A DNA stretch of 64,000 bases from Ligustrum vulgare (GCA_963555705.1 OY743169.1:49590124-49654123); one strand, 5' to 3'. Counted from the stretch's first letter, positions 22,209 to 34,912 are shown. Notes: generated by a model from the letters alone, not told the origin. Program-made: numbers and translations.

Positions 22209-24190
22209 ATGAACAGTGACGTCCTGTCTAATATTGCTAGTAGTAGCGGTGTTAAACAAAAAGTCCAGCCAGGAAGACAGAAGACCCAAGGAAAAGTTTT
22301 TTCTATGACTCAGCAGGCAGCAGAGGAGTCACCAGATGTTATTATGGGTATGTTATCTATCTTTGATAGAGATGCTTGTATATTGATTGATCCTGGATCT
22401 ACTCATTCTTTTATTTCATTTTCACTTGCTATATATGCGAACCAAAAGCCAGAACTTTTGAATAGTTGTTTCGTAGTTGCTACCCCAGTAGGAGAATCAC
22501 TTTTGGCTGATAGTGTCTATCGAAATTGTGGGATTCAAGTGAATGAACATGAGTTGAAGGAAAATTTGATACCTCTTGGCATACATGATTTTGATATTAT
22601 TCTGGGTATGGACTTTTTATCTGTAAATCATGCTTTAGTTGATTTCTTCCGAAAAGAAGTTGTGTTTAGACAACCAGGACAGCCTGAAGTTATATTTAGT
22701 GGACAACGCAGAATTTTACCATCTTGTGTCATTTCTGCTATTGCCACGAGAAGATTGCTCAACAATGGTTGTTATGCATATTTAGCTCATGTTATTGATA
22801 TAAATGTTAGCAAAGTAAAACTTGAAGACATTCCAGTGGTTCGAAAATTTTCAGATGTATTTCTCGAAGAATTGCCAAGTTTACCACCAGACAGGGATAT
22901 TGAATTTACTATGAATTTGATTCTTGGAACTGCACCTATTTCACGGGCACCATACAAAATGGATCCAGCAGAACTAAAAGAATTGAAAGTTCAATTGCAG
23001 GAATTGGTCGATAAGGGTTTTATCAGACCTAGTGTATCTCCGTGGGGAGCACCAGTTTTATTCGTGAAGAAGAAAGATGGTACTATGCGGTTATGTATTG
23101 ATTATAGACAGTTGAACAAGGTGACAATCTACAATAAATATCCTTTTTCATGTATTGATGATCTGTTTGATCAGCTTTAGGGTGCTACAATATTTTCAAA
23201 GATTGATTTGTGTTCTGGATATCACCAACTAAAAATCAGAGATAGTGATGTACCAAAGACTGCTTTTAGAACAAGATATGGCCATTATGAATTTCTTTTG
23301 ATGTCGTTTGGGTTGACCAATGTTCCAGTAGCATTCATGGATATGATGAACAGAGTGTTGCGCCCATACTTAGACAGATTTATGATTGTATTCATTGATG
23401 ACATATTGGTGTATTCTCGAGATCATGATGAGCACATAGAACATCTCAAAGTCATTTTATAAACCTTGAGGGACAAGAAGTTATATGCTAAATTCAGTAA
23501 ATGTGAATTTTGGCTCGACAAAGTGGTATTTTTGGGACATGTCATATCAGTTGAGGGAATATATGTAGACCCATAGAAAATAGAAGCAATCATGAAATGG
23601 GAAAGACCTACTAGTGTGACAGAAATACGGAGTTTTCTCGGATTAGCATGTTATTACCATCGTTTTGTGGAGGGATTTTTTAAACTTGCTCTTCCTTTGA
23701 CTAGTTTGACTAGAAAGAATGCTAAATTAGTATGGACTGAAGAATGTAAAAATAGTTTTCTAGAATTGAAGAATCGACTATTTTCAACTCCAATTCTCAC
23801 TCTTCCATCTCCAGGAGAAGAATTTGTAATATATAGTGATGCTTCACATCAGGGCCTTGGTTGTGTGTTGATGCAAAATGCTAAGGTTATAGCCTATGCT
23901 TCTAGACATTTGAAGAAGCATGAATTAAATTATCCTACACATGACTTAGAGCTTTCCGCAGTTGTTTTAGCATTGAATATTTAGAGGCATTACTTGTATG
24001 GAGATAGATGTCAGATATTTACAGATCATAAGAGCTTGAAATACATTTTCGATCAGAAGGAATTGAAGTTAAGGCAAAGAAGATGGTTGGAGTTGATAAA
24101 AGATTACGACTGTAAGATTGATTATCATCCGGGAAAAGCCAATGTAGTTGTTGATGCTCTCAGTAGAAAGACATCTAGTTCTATGACACA
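22209..24190 (+). pseudogene. Chromovirus protease, reverse transcriptase and RNase H (broken)
   Basis: Protease active site [16 protein letters not shown] at about 22376-22425. RT blocks include [59 protein letters not shown], then a TAG at 23178 and [14 protein letters not shown], with the catalytic box [14 protein letters not shown] at about 23380-23420. Further stops are at 23460 (TAA) and 23575 (TAG). RNase H shows [19 protein letters not shown] and [12 protein letters not shown], then a TAG at 23982 before the connection [20 protein letters not shown]. Each stop falls where relatives have Gln or Trp. Confidence 0.9.
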
Positions 24191-25646
24191 GACCAATGCA
24201 GTTTGTTCTTCTTTGTTCTGTAAGTTCAGAAATTCACATGTTCAGTTGTCAGTGACCAGGTTGGGAGCATTGTTTGCTAATTTTCAAGTAAGATCTTCCT
24301 TGATTAACGCAGTTATCGAAGCTCAAATTCAAGATTCAGTATTAAATAAATTGAAGGAGGAAGTTAGTAATGGTAAGCATACAGATTATACCATTCGAGG
24401 TGATGAAGCACTCGTTATTAGAAAAAGATTATGTGTTCCTCATGATTCAAAGTTGAAGAGAGAGATCCTAGAAGAAGCACATAATTCAGCTTATGCAATG
24501 CATCCTGGTAGTACTAAAATGTATCGCGTACTCAAAGAACATTATTGGTGGCATTGAATGAAAAGAGAAATAGTTGAATTTGTATCCAGATGTCTTATTT
24601 GCCAACAAGTAAAGCCAGATCATCAGAAAATAGCTAGGTTATTACAGACCTTTCCTACTCCTGAATGGAAACGGGAACATATCACTATGAATTTCTTATT
24701 TGGACTTCCTCGTACGCAGAGTGGTCGTGATGGTATTTGGATCGTTGTTGACAGATTGACGAAGACTACTATATTTTTGCCTATTAAAGTTACTTACTCC
24801 CTAGACAGATTAGTGAAAATATATGTTGACGAGGTTGTCGTTTATATGGAGCACCAGTATCTATTGCTTCGGATATATATTCTCATTTTACTTCTAAATT
24901 ATGGCCTAGTTTGAAGAAAGATATGGGTACTAAATTGCATTTCAGTACAGCTTTTCATCCCCAGACAGATGGTCAATCAGAAAGAACTATACAGACTTTG
25001 GAAGACATGTTGTGAGCTTTTGTGCTACAGTTTAAAGGGAACTGAGATACTAATTTATCTTTAATGGAGTTTTCTTATAATAACAGTTATCACTCGAGTA
25101 TCAAAATGGCTCCTTTTGAAGAATTGTGTGGTAGAAGATGCAGAACTCTAGTTTGTTGGGATGAAGTTGGCGAGAGAAGATTGTTGGGTCCAGAATTTAT
25201 TCAGATTACTTCTGAGAAATTAAAGATAATCAAAGAAAAGCTCAAGACAGGCAGAAGAACTATGCTGATGACGAAGAAGAAATCTTGAATTTGAAGTTGG
25301 AGATAGAGTATTCCTGTGATTATCGCCTTGGAAGGGTGTTATCAGATTTAGCAGACGAGGAAAATTGAGTCCTCGATATATTGGCCCTTATGAGATTGTT
25401 GAGCGTATTGGTCCAGTTGCTTATCGATTAACTTTGTCTGCTGAGTTGTCCAGAATTCATGATGTGTTTCATGTTTCTATGCTTCGTAAGTATATTCCAG
25501 ATCCATCTCATGTTAAGGAACAAGTGTTACGCAGTTAGAAAATTCCATTAGTTAAAGTTCTTTGGAGGAATCATACGATAAAAGAGGCAACATGGGAAAG
25601 TGAAGATCAGATGTGTTCTCAGTATCCTCATCTCTTTGGTTCTTAG
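24190..25646 (+). pseudogene. Chromovirus integrase with chromodomain (broken)
   Basis: HHCC zinc region: [18 protein letters not shown] and CLICQQVK. Core: first Asp in IWIVVDRLTKTTIFLP (24737-24784), a 1-base loss near 24836, second Asp in APVSIASDIYSHF, Glu in QTDGQSERTIQTLEDML followed by TGA at about 25013 where Arg (CGA) fits, then KGN-stop-DTN. The C-terminal part has CWDEVGERRLLGPEFIQ and [17 protein letters not shown]. The chromodomain-like end (KVLWRNHTIKEATWESEDQM) ends at a natural TAG, 25644-25646, before the conserved GAGGACGAAATT. Confidence 0.88.
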
Positions 25647-25671
25647 CAGATCGAACTTTGAGGACGAAATT

Positions 25672-25690
25672 ATTTAAAGGAAGTGAGTTT
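25672..25690 (+). other. Polypurine tract of the chromovirus
   Basis: TTTAAAGGAAGTGAGTTT directly precedes the second LTR start TGTAATGTCC at 25691. Confidence 0.7.
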
Positions 25691-26550
25691 TGTAATGTCC
25701 AAGTTCAAAGGTTGAAAAGTCAATAGTGTCAAGCTTTAAAAAAAGGGGGGGGAAAAGACAAATTTTGCAAGTGAGGCGGTGGTCTTGATATATACAAAAA
25801 TCCATCACTTTCCTTTTTCATTTTCATTATATACATTATACAGAGAGTGTTAACGAGACAGAGAGAAAGAAGATCGAGGAAGAAGAAAAAAAAAGGGAGA
25901 AAAGAAAAAGGAAAAGAGGTGTCGTCGACAACGTGGTTTATACTATTAAGCTTTTGTTAGTTGATTTTGAAAGGTAAATGATATTTATTTATTTCAAAGT
26001 TTTGTCAAATTTAGGGTTGTTTGATTCTTGGTTTAAATTTAATTTTTATCAAAAGGGAATTTGCCTAAAAATGAAAAAATTATATTTTATTATTGCCTTT
26101 ATTAATTATTGAGATAGTTGATATGGTTAGTTATTGATTTAAATATTATATCAATTTCAGGAGGTAACGAATCGGTTGGGACAGCTTACCAACCGAATTA
26201 GTTTGCACATATATATAGACTGTGAGTGGAAAATTTTAATTATTTTCAAATGTTGATTAACTGCTTATATAATTACTTAAAACATGATTATGTGATTATT
26301 GTGAAATATTATGATAATATGAAATTTATTTGGAATTGGAAAGATTGTGAAATGATTATTTGTGAAAAGTAACGTGATATTGAAATCTACCAAAAAGTAC
26401 TCATGATTATATACTTTTTCTAGTTCACTGAGGGGCTTTGACTGTTTTTTATACTGCACTTAGGGATCTTGACCGGGTATGATATTACCCTGAGGCCGTC
26501 TGACCGTGTATGATACAATTCACGGAGGTGGTCTTAGCCGTGTTCTACGA
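25691..26550 (+). repeat. 3' LTR of the chromovirus, truncated
   Basis: It parallels 19068-19950, to ...GTCTTAGCCGTGTTCTA, then switches abruptly to Copia LTR sequence. About 820 bp of the LTR is missing. Confidence 0.85.
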
Positions 26551-26826
26551 AGAATAGTGACTAAATCAACAAAGTAAGTTGAAGAGGCGAGAGACGAAGA
26601 GAGATATAGGATTAGGGTTTCGAGACAGTCATGCTGAGTCACCAAACAAAGGCATATATTTATACCCTTATCCAACGGTCCATATTTGTTTGATAGATCA
26701 ACGGCTCAGATTTGAACCACAAGGTGAAACTCACTTTTACAAGTGATAAAGTCTCAAAATGGAACACTTTTTTCAGCAAACTTGTATCACAATTTCTGCA
26801 ATATCGACATTGATACAAGTGTTGCA
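26550..26826 (-). repeat. 3' LTR of the Copia element, truncated
   Basis: Aligns with 31940-32190. The right end at 26826 is set by TGCAACACTTG (minus strand) after a purine-rich AAAAGGAAATAT (26827-26838) that fits a PPT. The left end is the chimeric junction. Confidence 0.6.
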
Positions 26827-27099
26827 ATATTTCCTTTTAAGTATATGTAAACAAACAAAAAAAATTAAAAAGCATATACAAAATAACAGAGTATAAACAA
26901 TCTGAATTTCAACTTACCCTTTGTCAATATTTAAGAGACTTAAACAATTCTCAGACGTATTCATAAATAACATTTTAGTACCCATATCTAGAGAATTAAA
27001 CTGAGATGGAATCTTCTAAAGTGTAACTAAATTTTTAGAAATAATATCTCTAACAAAATGTAACTTCTCATCAATATGTTTTGTTATTTCATGAAAAAC

Positions 27100-28600
27100 A
27101 GGATTTTTACATAGATGAATAGCAAACTAACTATTAGAATACAAAACAAGAAAATCATAATTCACTAAGTAGGCCTTTTAACAAAAGTAACTCTTTAACA
27201 GCTTTTGTTATGTTAGTGTATTCAGATTCAATAGTTGAAAGAGCATCAATCTGTTGAAGTTGTGATTTTCAGCTAACGCATGCATAATAAACACATAAGA
27301 GGTAACAAATTTTCTATTATCCCTATCACTAGCATAGTCAGCATCAACATATCCTTTTAATTTTATTCCTTTAGTGCTTCTCCTGAAGGTCAATCCTAAT
27401 TCTGGCGATCCTTTCAAGTACTTAATAAGCTATTTTAATTCTTCCCAGTCATTAAGTCTAGGATTGGACATATATCTACTTAACAGACTGATAGAATGTG
27501 CAGTGTTAGGTCTAGTACATACCATAGTATACGTAATAGAACTGACAACAATAGAATAAGGTACATTTTTCATGCATTCAAATTCTTATTTAGATTTAGG
27601 ACAATCATTTTTACTCAAAATAAAATGATTAGCCAAAACAACACTGCAAGTCTTGGCAGAAGACATATTAAATTTATTTACAATCTTTAAAATATAAGAA
27701 GTTTGGATCAATATAAGCAAATGGTTTGACCTTTTTCTTACAATGTCCATGCCCAAAATTCTTTTAGCATTCCCTAAATCTTTCATGTCAAATTCAGAGA
27801 ATAAAGCAGTCTTAACAAGTTTAATTTGATTCATGCATGGACTTATAAGCAGCATATCATCCACATAAAGTAACAAAAACACACTTATTGTAACTTATAA
27901 TGCAAGTAATGATCATATTCACTTCTTTTAAATTTCAAAGATAACACAAAAGTATCAAACCTTTTGTACCATTGTTAGGGGACTATTTAAGACCATACAT
28001 GCATTTCTTAAGGAAACACACACAATCAATTTCACCTTTTTCAACAAATCCCAAAGGCTGGTTTATATAAATTTTCTCATATAACTCTCCATACAAGAAA
28101 GCGGTTTTAACACCTAACTGGTCCAACTCCCGATCAAAATGAGTAACAAGAGCTAACATAACTCTAATGGTAATATATTTAACCATAGGGGAGAAAGTTT
28201 CATTGTAATCTAGGCCCTCAATGTGAGCCGTTTGGCAACCAACCTAGCCCTTATTCTTACAAGTTCGGATTCAATCCCCTTTCTTTAACTTTATAAATCC
28301 ATTTAATGTCTACTATGGAATTCCCTTTAGGTTTAGGAACTAGTTCCCAGGTATTGTTATCCCTCAGAGACTTCATTTCTTCACTCATGGCCTTAATCCA
28401 ATCCTTGGAATATTTACTAGATACAGCCTCCTCATAGGTTTTAGGTTCAGACTCACACAGGTCCTGAAAATGAAGGAAAGCAAAGATAACACTATCAGCA
28501 TAACCAAACCTTAATGGTTCCCTAATATTCCGCCTAATTTTATCCCCGGCCAAGTGATAATTTCTCATATTATTTTCATCTATTTCAGGTTCAGCTTCTA
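27100..28600 (-). pseudogene. Copia reverse transcriptase and RNase H (broken)
   Basis: RT begins near 28568 with EPKTYEEAVSSKYSKDWIKA, MSEEMKSLRDNNTWELVPKP and DIKWIYKVK. It continues with QLGVKTAFLYGELYEKIYI (28130-28060) and the catalytic box FLLLYVDDMLLIS (27882-27840), then FDMKDLGNAKRILGMDI. RNase H shows LTFRRSTKGIKLKGYVDADY and ASDRDNRK (27390-27300). Frame breaks occur near 28257, 27983 and 27586. Confidence 0.88.
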
Positions 28601-29049
28601 GGCCAGTATCTTGAGTTTCAATTAAGGGAACTTGTTGTTAAGATACAATAGTTTCTAGTTCACTACTAGTTAGCTCAACCTGATTAGTTTCTCACTAATG
28701 GTGGGTAAGTTTAAGTCAAAGATGGTAGAACTCTCTTAGTCTCAGCTCTAGACAACTCTACTGGTTCCTTATTTTCTAGACAATGCATCTCATTTTCATT
28801 AAAGTTCACATCTCTACTTATAATGACCTTGACTCCACCTAAATCTCTAGCCCATAGTCTGTACTGTATCCTTTAACTCCCAGGGGATATCCCAAAAGAT
28901 ACATTTTTTAGCCCTAGATTGTAATTTACCTTCATTTTGATGTTAATAAGTAAGTAGTACATCCAAAAAATATAAATGAGAATAATAAACAAGATGATCG
29001 CTCCACATTTCAGTAGGTGTTTTATCATTCAGAGACACAAAAGGAGACA

Positions 29050-29640
29050 AGTTTACAATATAAAAAGCAGTCATCACAGCTTCACCCAGAAACTTTTGGA
29101 AGCCCAGACCCCACCATCATGCATCTTACTTTATCTAAAAGAGTTTGATTCATTCTTTCTGCCACTCCATTTTGTTGTGGTGTGTATGAAGCAATTTTAT
29201 GTCTAACGATGCCATTATTTTCACCAAATTTATCAAACTCAGAATTATAGAATTCTAAATCATTGTCAGTTCTCAAGGCCTTAACTCTTTTTCCAGTTTG
29301 GTTTTCAATTTGAAGCTTCTAGGTTTTAAATTTTTCAAAATTTTCAATTTTTTGTTCTGACAAATAAATCAAAACTTTCCTAGAATAATCATCAATGATA
29401 GATAAGAAATATCTACTGCTATCCATTGTTGGATCAGGTGCAGGTCCCCACAGGTCAGAATGTATATAGTCCATTTCATTCTTAGATCTATGGGTACCAA
29501 TGTTAGAATGTAGTCTATGATGTTTTTCCAAAGTTCAAGTTTCACAAAAAGGGATGTCATACACGGATTCTTTACCAAAGGCACCCTTTTGACTCAAAAT
29601 TCTAAGGCCTTTAGAACTGACATGTTCTAACCTTTTATGC
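29050..29640 (-). pseudogene. Copia integrase core (broken)
   Basis: MDYIHSDLWGPAPDPTMDSS (first Asp in HSDLWGP), YFLSIIDDYSRKVLIYL (second Asp region), MRTDNDLEFYNSEFDKFG and TPQQNGVAERMNQTLLD with the catalytic Glu (NGVAERMN). This is the standard Copia D-D-E core. A break near 29320-29280 separates the halves. Confidence 0.88.
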
Positions 29641-30049
29641 ATTTTAAAGTGTCATTAGTGTTACTAATAGAATTACATGCCACAATTTGATCATTTAAAA
29701 TAATAGCATTTACAACATAGATACCATTAACTTTCACACCTTTTAAAACAATAAGATAACCTTTAATAATTTTCATAACACCATTTTGAATAGATTGGAA
29801 AATCCTTCATCATCTAGCATACCAATAAAGAACAAGTTTCTTTCATTTCAAGAACATATCTGACTTGTTTCAAATTATGCACACATCCGTTATCAAATGT
29901 CAAGGTAATATCACCTATATCATCTATATTACTAGTCAGATCATTTCCCTTTGTTACAATTCCTAAATCTTTAGGCACAAAATTTTTAAACTAATCTTTT
30001 CAAGATGTAATATGAAAAAAAAGCACTTGAATCAATAACTCGTTCATTA

Positions 30050-31112
30050 ACTAACTTTCCATGTTGAGTCAAATTTGATTCAGAATTTTCAACAAGTTGA
30101 GAAATAGTAACATATACTTCTGATAAGTACATACAAAGGTGGAAGTATAATCAAAGGTATGAGATGAGGCAACATTGGCTTCTTCCTTTCCTTTTTCTCT
30201 TAACTCATTTTTCTGTTTAAAAAAGTCTTTATAAATGCCCAGTTTTACCACAACCATAACACTTTCTGATCCCAGTTCTAGATTTTGATCTAAACCTACT
30301 TCTAAACTTATTAAAATTGTTTTGATTATTTGAATTATAAAAATGTCTATGCATAGGTCTGACCTCGCGCATATAATCCTTCCCCAATACCATTATCATG
30401 GTTTTGTTGTAGAATATTAAAATTTTTAGTCTCTAAAGAATTAATAAAAATCTCAGAAGTCAAGGTATCCCTACAATATTCAATGGCACTCCTGACTTCT
30501 TTATAAGTATCAAGTAAAGAATTTAAAAGAATAATAACTTGGTGTTCATCAAAAAAAATCTCACTGGAGCTGGCCACATCTTGACATAGTTTTGAAAAAT
30601 GATTAAGATTAGTTTCAAGGTCCACAGTATGATTCATTTTATAACAAAAAGGCTTAAGCACATAGATCTTATTAGGAAGAGACTTAGTGTGATATAAATT
30701 TTCAAGTTTTGTCAAGGGTGGTTTTGCATTCACTAACTTTTCTTATCACATTATCAGCTAAGTGTAAAATAATAGAACTATAAGATTGTTCATCTATTTC
30801 TTTTTCTTGAATAGCAGTCATATCGACAGGAAATGTACCATCTGTTGGTTTAGACACTTTCAATTTAACTAAGTAAGCATTCATTTTTTGTTTCCATACA
30901 GAGAAATCACCCATCCCATCAAAGGTCTCAAGGTAAAATTTACTAGCACCAATATTACCATAGTTTATCACATAGAAGATTATGGTAAAATAAGGAGTAC
31001 AAGTAAAGCACAACCAAGTATGTTTCATATGGAATATATAAATCAGTCTAACAGGAGAATGCAGATAAAATGAGATAAATACAAACTCACACATGCACTT
31101 ATGTAGTTCCAA
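30050..31112 (-). pseudogene. Copia gag with CCHC zinc knuckle (broken)
   Basis: N-terminal part FYLETFDGMGDFSVWKQKMN and AYLVKLKVSKPTDG (about 30960-30840). Then LYHTKSLPNKIYVLKPFCYK and the UBN2-type stretch LCQDVASSSEIFFDEHQVII and LLNSLLDTYKEVRSAIEYCR. A zinc knuckle CYGCGKTGHL follows near 30230-30265 and runs into a stop. Two frames overlap at 30702-30733, indicating a frameshift. Confidence 0.82.
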
Positions 31113-31540
31113 ATTTCAGAAGTATACACTATCCAAAAGACCCCAGGTTTCCATGAGACTCTTATTCTCACGTCAAGAGTATCAGTTGAATAGGCAAGTC
31201 ATTAGGTTGTAAGAAAAAGATATACTAAAATATGAGACACGTAGAAACAATAAAGGCTATACATTTAGTTCAAAATATTTACAGGAAAAACACGTCAAGT
31301 ATACAGAATCAACATAAAGTAGAGACAAATATTAATGAAATGCAACTTATTCAAAAGACTAGGGTTTAGATTTCACCTAGCGAATACCCAGTCCCCATTA
31401 GATGTGACTCTTTAGCAATAAAAAGAAAATCAAGAATACCAGATCACCAGATCCGTTTATGAAAACCCTAAAGCAGACCAGTAGAATTACAGATTTGACC
31501 AATAGAACTTCTGACCAAGCCAAGAACCGTTCAAAATAGA

Positions 31541-32192
31541 TATGATACCAATTTTTGATAAACAAGAGTTCGTAATAACCCAAGAAAACGTAGTAGAAAC
31601 CAGATAACAATGAATCAAAAGAACTCGACACCAAGAATTTATGCCTAAAGGCCTGAGTTCGCCCAACCTTTGGCTACTTCTCATTGACGCTACATTGACC
31701 TAGATTATGGCTTCGTTTTACTGAAATATTCACAAAATATATATATATCAAGGATTACAAAATAGATCTCAAAAAATCGTTCAAGAATCAATACCCAAAT
31801 ATAGGAAAAACCTTCGATCTCACAATAGATCACACAAATCGATCTATTCAACAAGATTTCACGATAACCACTCAATCTAACCTATAAAAACTCAATAAAT
31901 CAAAGACTTACTTGAGTTTTCACTAAGAAAAATAGGAAGAACTAAGACGAAATCAACAGAGTAAGTTGAAGAGGCATGAGACAAAGAGAAAGAGATATGA
32001 TTAGGGTTTCGAGAGAGTTCTGCAAGAGTCTTCGAACAAAGGAATATATTTATACCCCTATCCAACGGCGCAGATTCATGTCATAGATCAATGGCTTAGA
32101 TTTGAGCTACAAGGTGAAACACGCTTTTGCAAGTGATAAAGGCTCAAAAATGGAACACATCTTTTTTTTCAGCCAACTTGTGTCACAATTTC
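31541..32192 (-). repeat. 5' LTR and PBS of the Copia element
   Basis: The LTR runs 31556 to about 32192. On the minus strand it ends ...TTATCA and is followed by AAAA and TTGGTATCA, a partial initiator tRNA-Met PBS at 31541-31552 that has diverged after eight bases. The distal boundary is uncertain because the sequence matching the 3' LTR stops at ACAATTTCT. Confidence 0.6.
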
Positions 32193-34059
32193 TCAATTTC
32201 ATTTGTCCTTTTTTTTTTTTTTTTTTGTAAAGTAAAATTGTGAATGGAAATCTTTGATCAACCGAAATTGTTGAATTTTCAAAAAAAAAAAAATAATCAA
32301 TGAGATGTTGTCATGTTATCGTTTATAAACAAATTTTATAAACAAATTTTATCAAACGGGGCTAGAATTCTTGAACTTTGAGCAATAGACGACGTAAGTG
32401 TATTAAGGTGACAAATTTGGAGTAAAGAGGTCTATGTTTTAGAAATGTGACTCTTTTGAAAAGGCAAAATCTCATACCAGTGATAATTCTCTTATACGAA
32501 TGTGATAATTCTTAAATAAAGAATTTGAGGTGAACAACTATTTACTTTTTATGTGACGGCACGCAGTGGCTGATCCAGCACCCGACAAGGTCAGATGGTC
32601 TGCCTTGCTGGATCTGTCGGAGGTGATCTTCAGGTTCAGTACTTCAGAAATTCAAATCATTCTTTGTCTGTCGACGGTGCAGGTTGAAGGAGGAAATGGT
32701 TTCTATCTTCCTTATTTTATTTTAAATTAGAAAAGATTAAGCCCAATGGGAAATAACTTAAGCCAAATGCCTAGCAGTTAAAAGTCAATAGTTAAAAGCC
32801 CAATAACCATACTAAATTTGTAAATGGTTAGACCCAAAATCAAACTTCAATTCCAATTCACTTGTTGCTCTAGCTCTATTGGAAGTTTTGGAGTAAGAAT
32901 AAGAATTGTTTTTGTCCTCGTACTGTAACGCGAATATGAATAGTTTGATTAGAGAGGATAATCTATAATCGGGCACTCAATCATTGTTTTAAAGAAAACA
33001 TGTATGTGTAACAATTACTCATTGAATTAGTATTCATACTTTCATGTTGCAAAATGTAGATGTTGCATATTGATATGTTCGAATTAATCTTCGGGGAATG
33101 GATAAAATCGAAAAATGGGAGATTATATATGTATGTGATTGAGATACACGAGGGCACACATAATGTGACTTTCCAGCTTTGACGTGGTTCGTCCAGTCCC
33201 ACTTCAATGTTGACTTCCATGATGTTGAGACTATGGTCTTCATATACTCCGACAACTTTTTGAGTACCATTTGCAAATCCTCTTTTCAAAACGGTTATGT
33301 AAAGTGGTTTAGAAAGGTTTTATAAAGTATTTTATGTTAGCGAAGCCATAATTCAAAATATCACTTCAATATAAAAAAAATCATGTTTCAGACTATTATG
33401 TGTCGACACATGAACCCTAGATATTGACACTAAGTAGTATTTTCATCAAAGATTTCCTAGGTGTCGACACCATGTTGGCTGGTTTTGACATCAAAACCAC
33501 TAAGGCCAAACCTACAATCTCAGACACTTAGGCATCGACACCAAGGACTTTGTATTTGGAATTGCACTTTTCATTGTGTGACCTAGTCTACAGTACTAGA
33601 AAGTTATTATTTTAGGTTATCACTTTTATGTCTTCTAATTTTTATATTTTTAAAGAAAACTTAATATCTAGAATATAAATGTCATTTTGTAATTCACTAC
33701 AATCATTTGATATTTTATCAGGATAAAAGAAACAACAATCCTAAACATTAATTGGAAAAAAGAAATTCATGTCCAAACATGAAATTAAAATAATATTCTA
33801 GTAATGATATGAGTTGAATACCATTTCTCTAATTCTAATATTAAACATGAGAACAATGAAAATAAGTATGTTCCTATAGGTAATGTGACAACCCTTGATC
33901 ATTTTCAATTTATAGGTCAATTGCTCCCTTCTGCAGTGGTTTGCTTTTATTTAGTCTACATATTTTATTCAAATCTAAGATCCACATTCGACATTTTATA
34001 CCTAAGAAGCTAATGAAGTAGACATGTGAAGCTCAATAAAAAAAGATATCCACAATAGA
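32193..34059. other. No gene recognised
   Basis: AT-rich spacer with T-runs (32205-32226) and an A-run (32280-32292). A short minus-strand frame (33289-32981) has no domain I recognise. A cluster of GTCGACAC-like words lies at 33400-33545. Confidence 0.5.
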
Positions 34060-34912
34060 AGCTTTAGGAGACTTATTTTCCTTCAGACTCACAAGGTAAG
34101 GCTTGTAGTTCCTCCTCTAATGATCTTTCATTCCAAAATGATAGCATGTGTCATCATACTTTGTTTTGTATTTATTTACCTTGAATTCCGTTTTGGTAGT
34201 CTTAGCCTTCTTGAATGCTTTCTACTTTCATTCCAAAATGATAGCATGTGTCATCATACTTTGTTTTGTATTTGTTTACCTTGAATTCCTTTTTGTTAGT
34301 CTTAAGCCTTCTTGAATGCTTTCTATGTGCTTCTTTTAGACTTACTAATAGTGTCCCTAGATGTTTGGCTCAATAGTATTAAGCATTTAAGAAACTCAAG
34401 GAGTGTGTTCTCAATTTTATTAATGTTGAAATTCATAATAAAGTGTGGATATATCTCTAGCAGATATTGCAGAACCTATTCAACACTCTATTCATGGTTC
34501 GTTGAACTAAATTGACCCAATTTCTCCATAAAATCAATCATCTTCAGTACATGAGTACTGACAGGAGGTTTTTCTGTCATTTTGTTTGGTTACAGTTTCT
34601 TAGGAGTTTCATATCTTTCTCCACGTGATTTTTCATGTAAAACACTTTGCGGTAAAAGATCAATGTGTTAACATCCATACCCTCAAGTTGTTTTTACAAA
34701 TCAATTGACATGGCTGCAAGCATCGTCATTACTATATTAATTGTAAGCACCACCTCTTCCTCAATCGATCCTTCAATGGAAACACCTCGAAAGGACTGTT
34801 CAAGAATATATCCAATCTTGTTATGCTTGAGAACAATTCTCAAATTACGATGCCAGTCAATAAAATTTAGTCTGGTCTATTTGTTGTCATCCAATATGCC
34901 TCTCAAATTCAT
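34060..34912 (-). pseudogene. Second Copia gag remnant (UBN2 type)
   Basis: The minus strand from Met 34912 reads MNLRGILDDNK-stop-TRLNF, then FIDWHRNLRIVLKHNKIGYI, LEQSFRGVSIEGS, and further on VLQYLLEIYPHFIMNFNINK, NTLLEFLKCLILLSQTS. It ends with a zinc-knuckle-like CYHFGMKDH (second Cys replaced by Phe) and KPYLVSLKEIS. This is the gag of a Copia family different from the one at 30-31 kb. A 100-bp segment is duplicated inside it. Confidence 0.75.
34126..34325. repeat. 100-bp tandem duplication inside the Copia gag remnant
   Basis: 34126-34225 and 34226-34325 both start TTTCATTCCAAAATGATAGC and end CTTCTTGAATGCTTTCTA, with a few substitutions. The duplicated segment covers the zinc-knuckle region. 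Confidence 0.85.

Larger units (their letters stand above)
19068..26550 (+). mobile_element. Chromovirus (Del/Tekay-type Ty3/gypsy), decayed, 3' LTR truncated
   Basis: An LTR of 1678 bp (19068-20745), initiator tRNA-Met-type PBS, gag, protease, RT, RNase H, integrase with chromodomain, PPT and a second LTR starting at 25691 follow in order on the plus strand. LTR copies (TGTAATGACC / TGTAATGTCC) agree well but with scattered changes, so the element is clearly older than the one at 6881. The second LTR breaks off near 26550, about 860 bp in, at a junction with a Copia LTR. The left flank 5-mer is TCATA; the right TSD is lost. Confidence 0.9.
26550..32192 (-). mobile_element. Ty1/copia element, old and truncated
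   Basis: On the minus strand the order is 5' LTR (about 32192-31556), PBS, gag, integrase, RT, RNase H, PPT, 3' LTR (26826-about 26550); integrase before RT is diagnostic of Copia. The two LTRs share GAGTAAGTTGAAGAGGC, GATTAGGGTTTCGAGA and TATTTATACCC segments but differ at many bases and by indels. Both outer ends are damaged: the 3' LTR is cut where it meets the chromovirus, and the 5' LTR lacks its first about 30 bases. Confidence 0.85.

Noticed and set aside
32981..33289. Minus-strand 102-codon frame as a host gene exon
   Set aside because: No recognised domain and no convincing splice context. Left as unassigned DNA.
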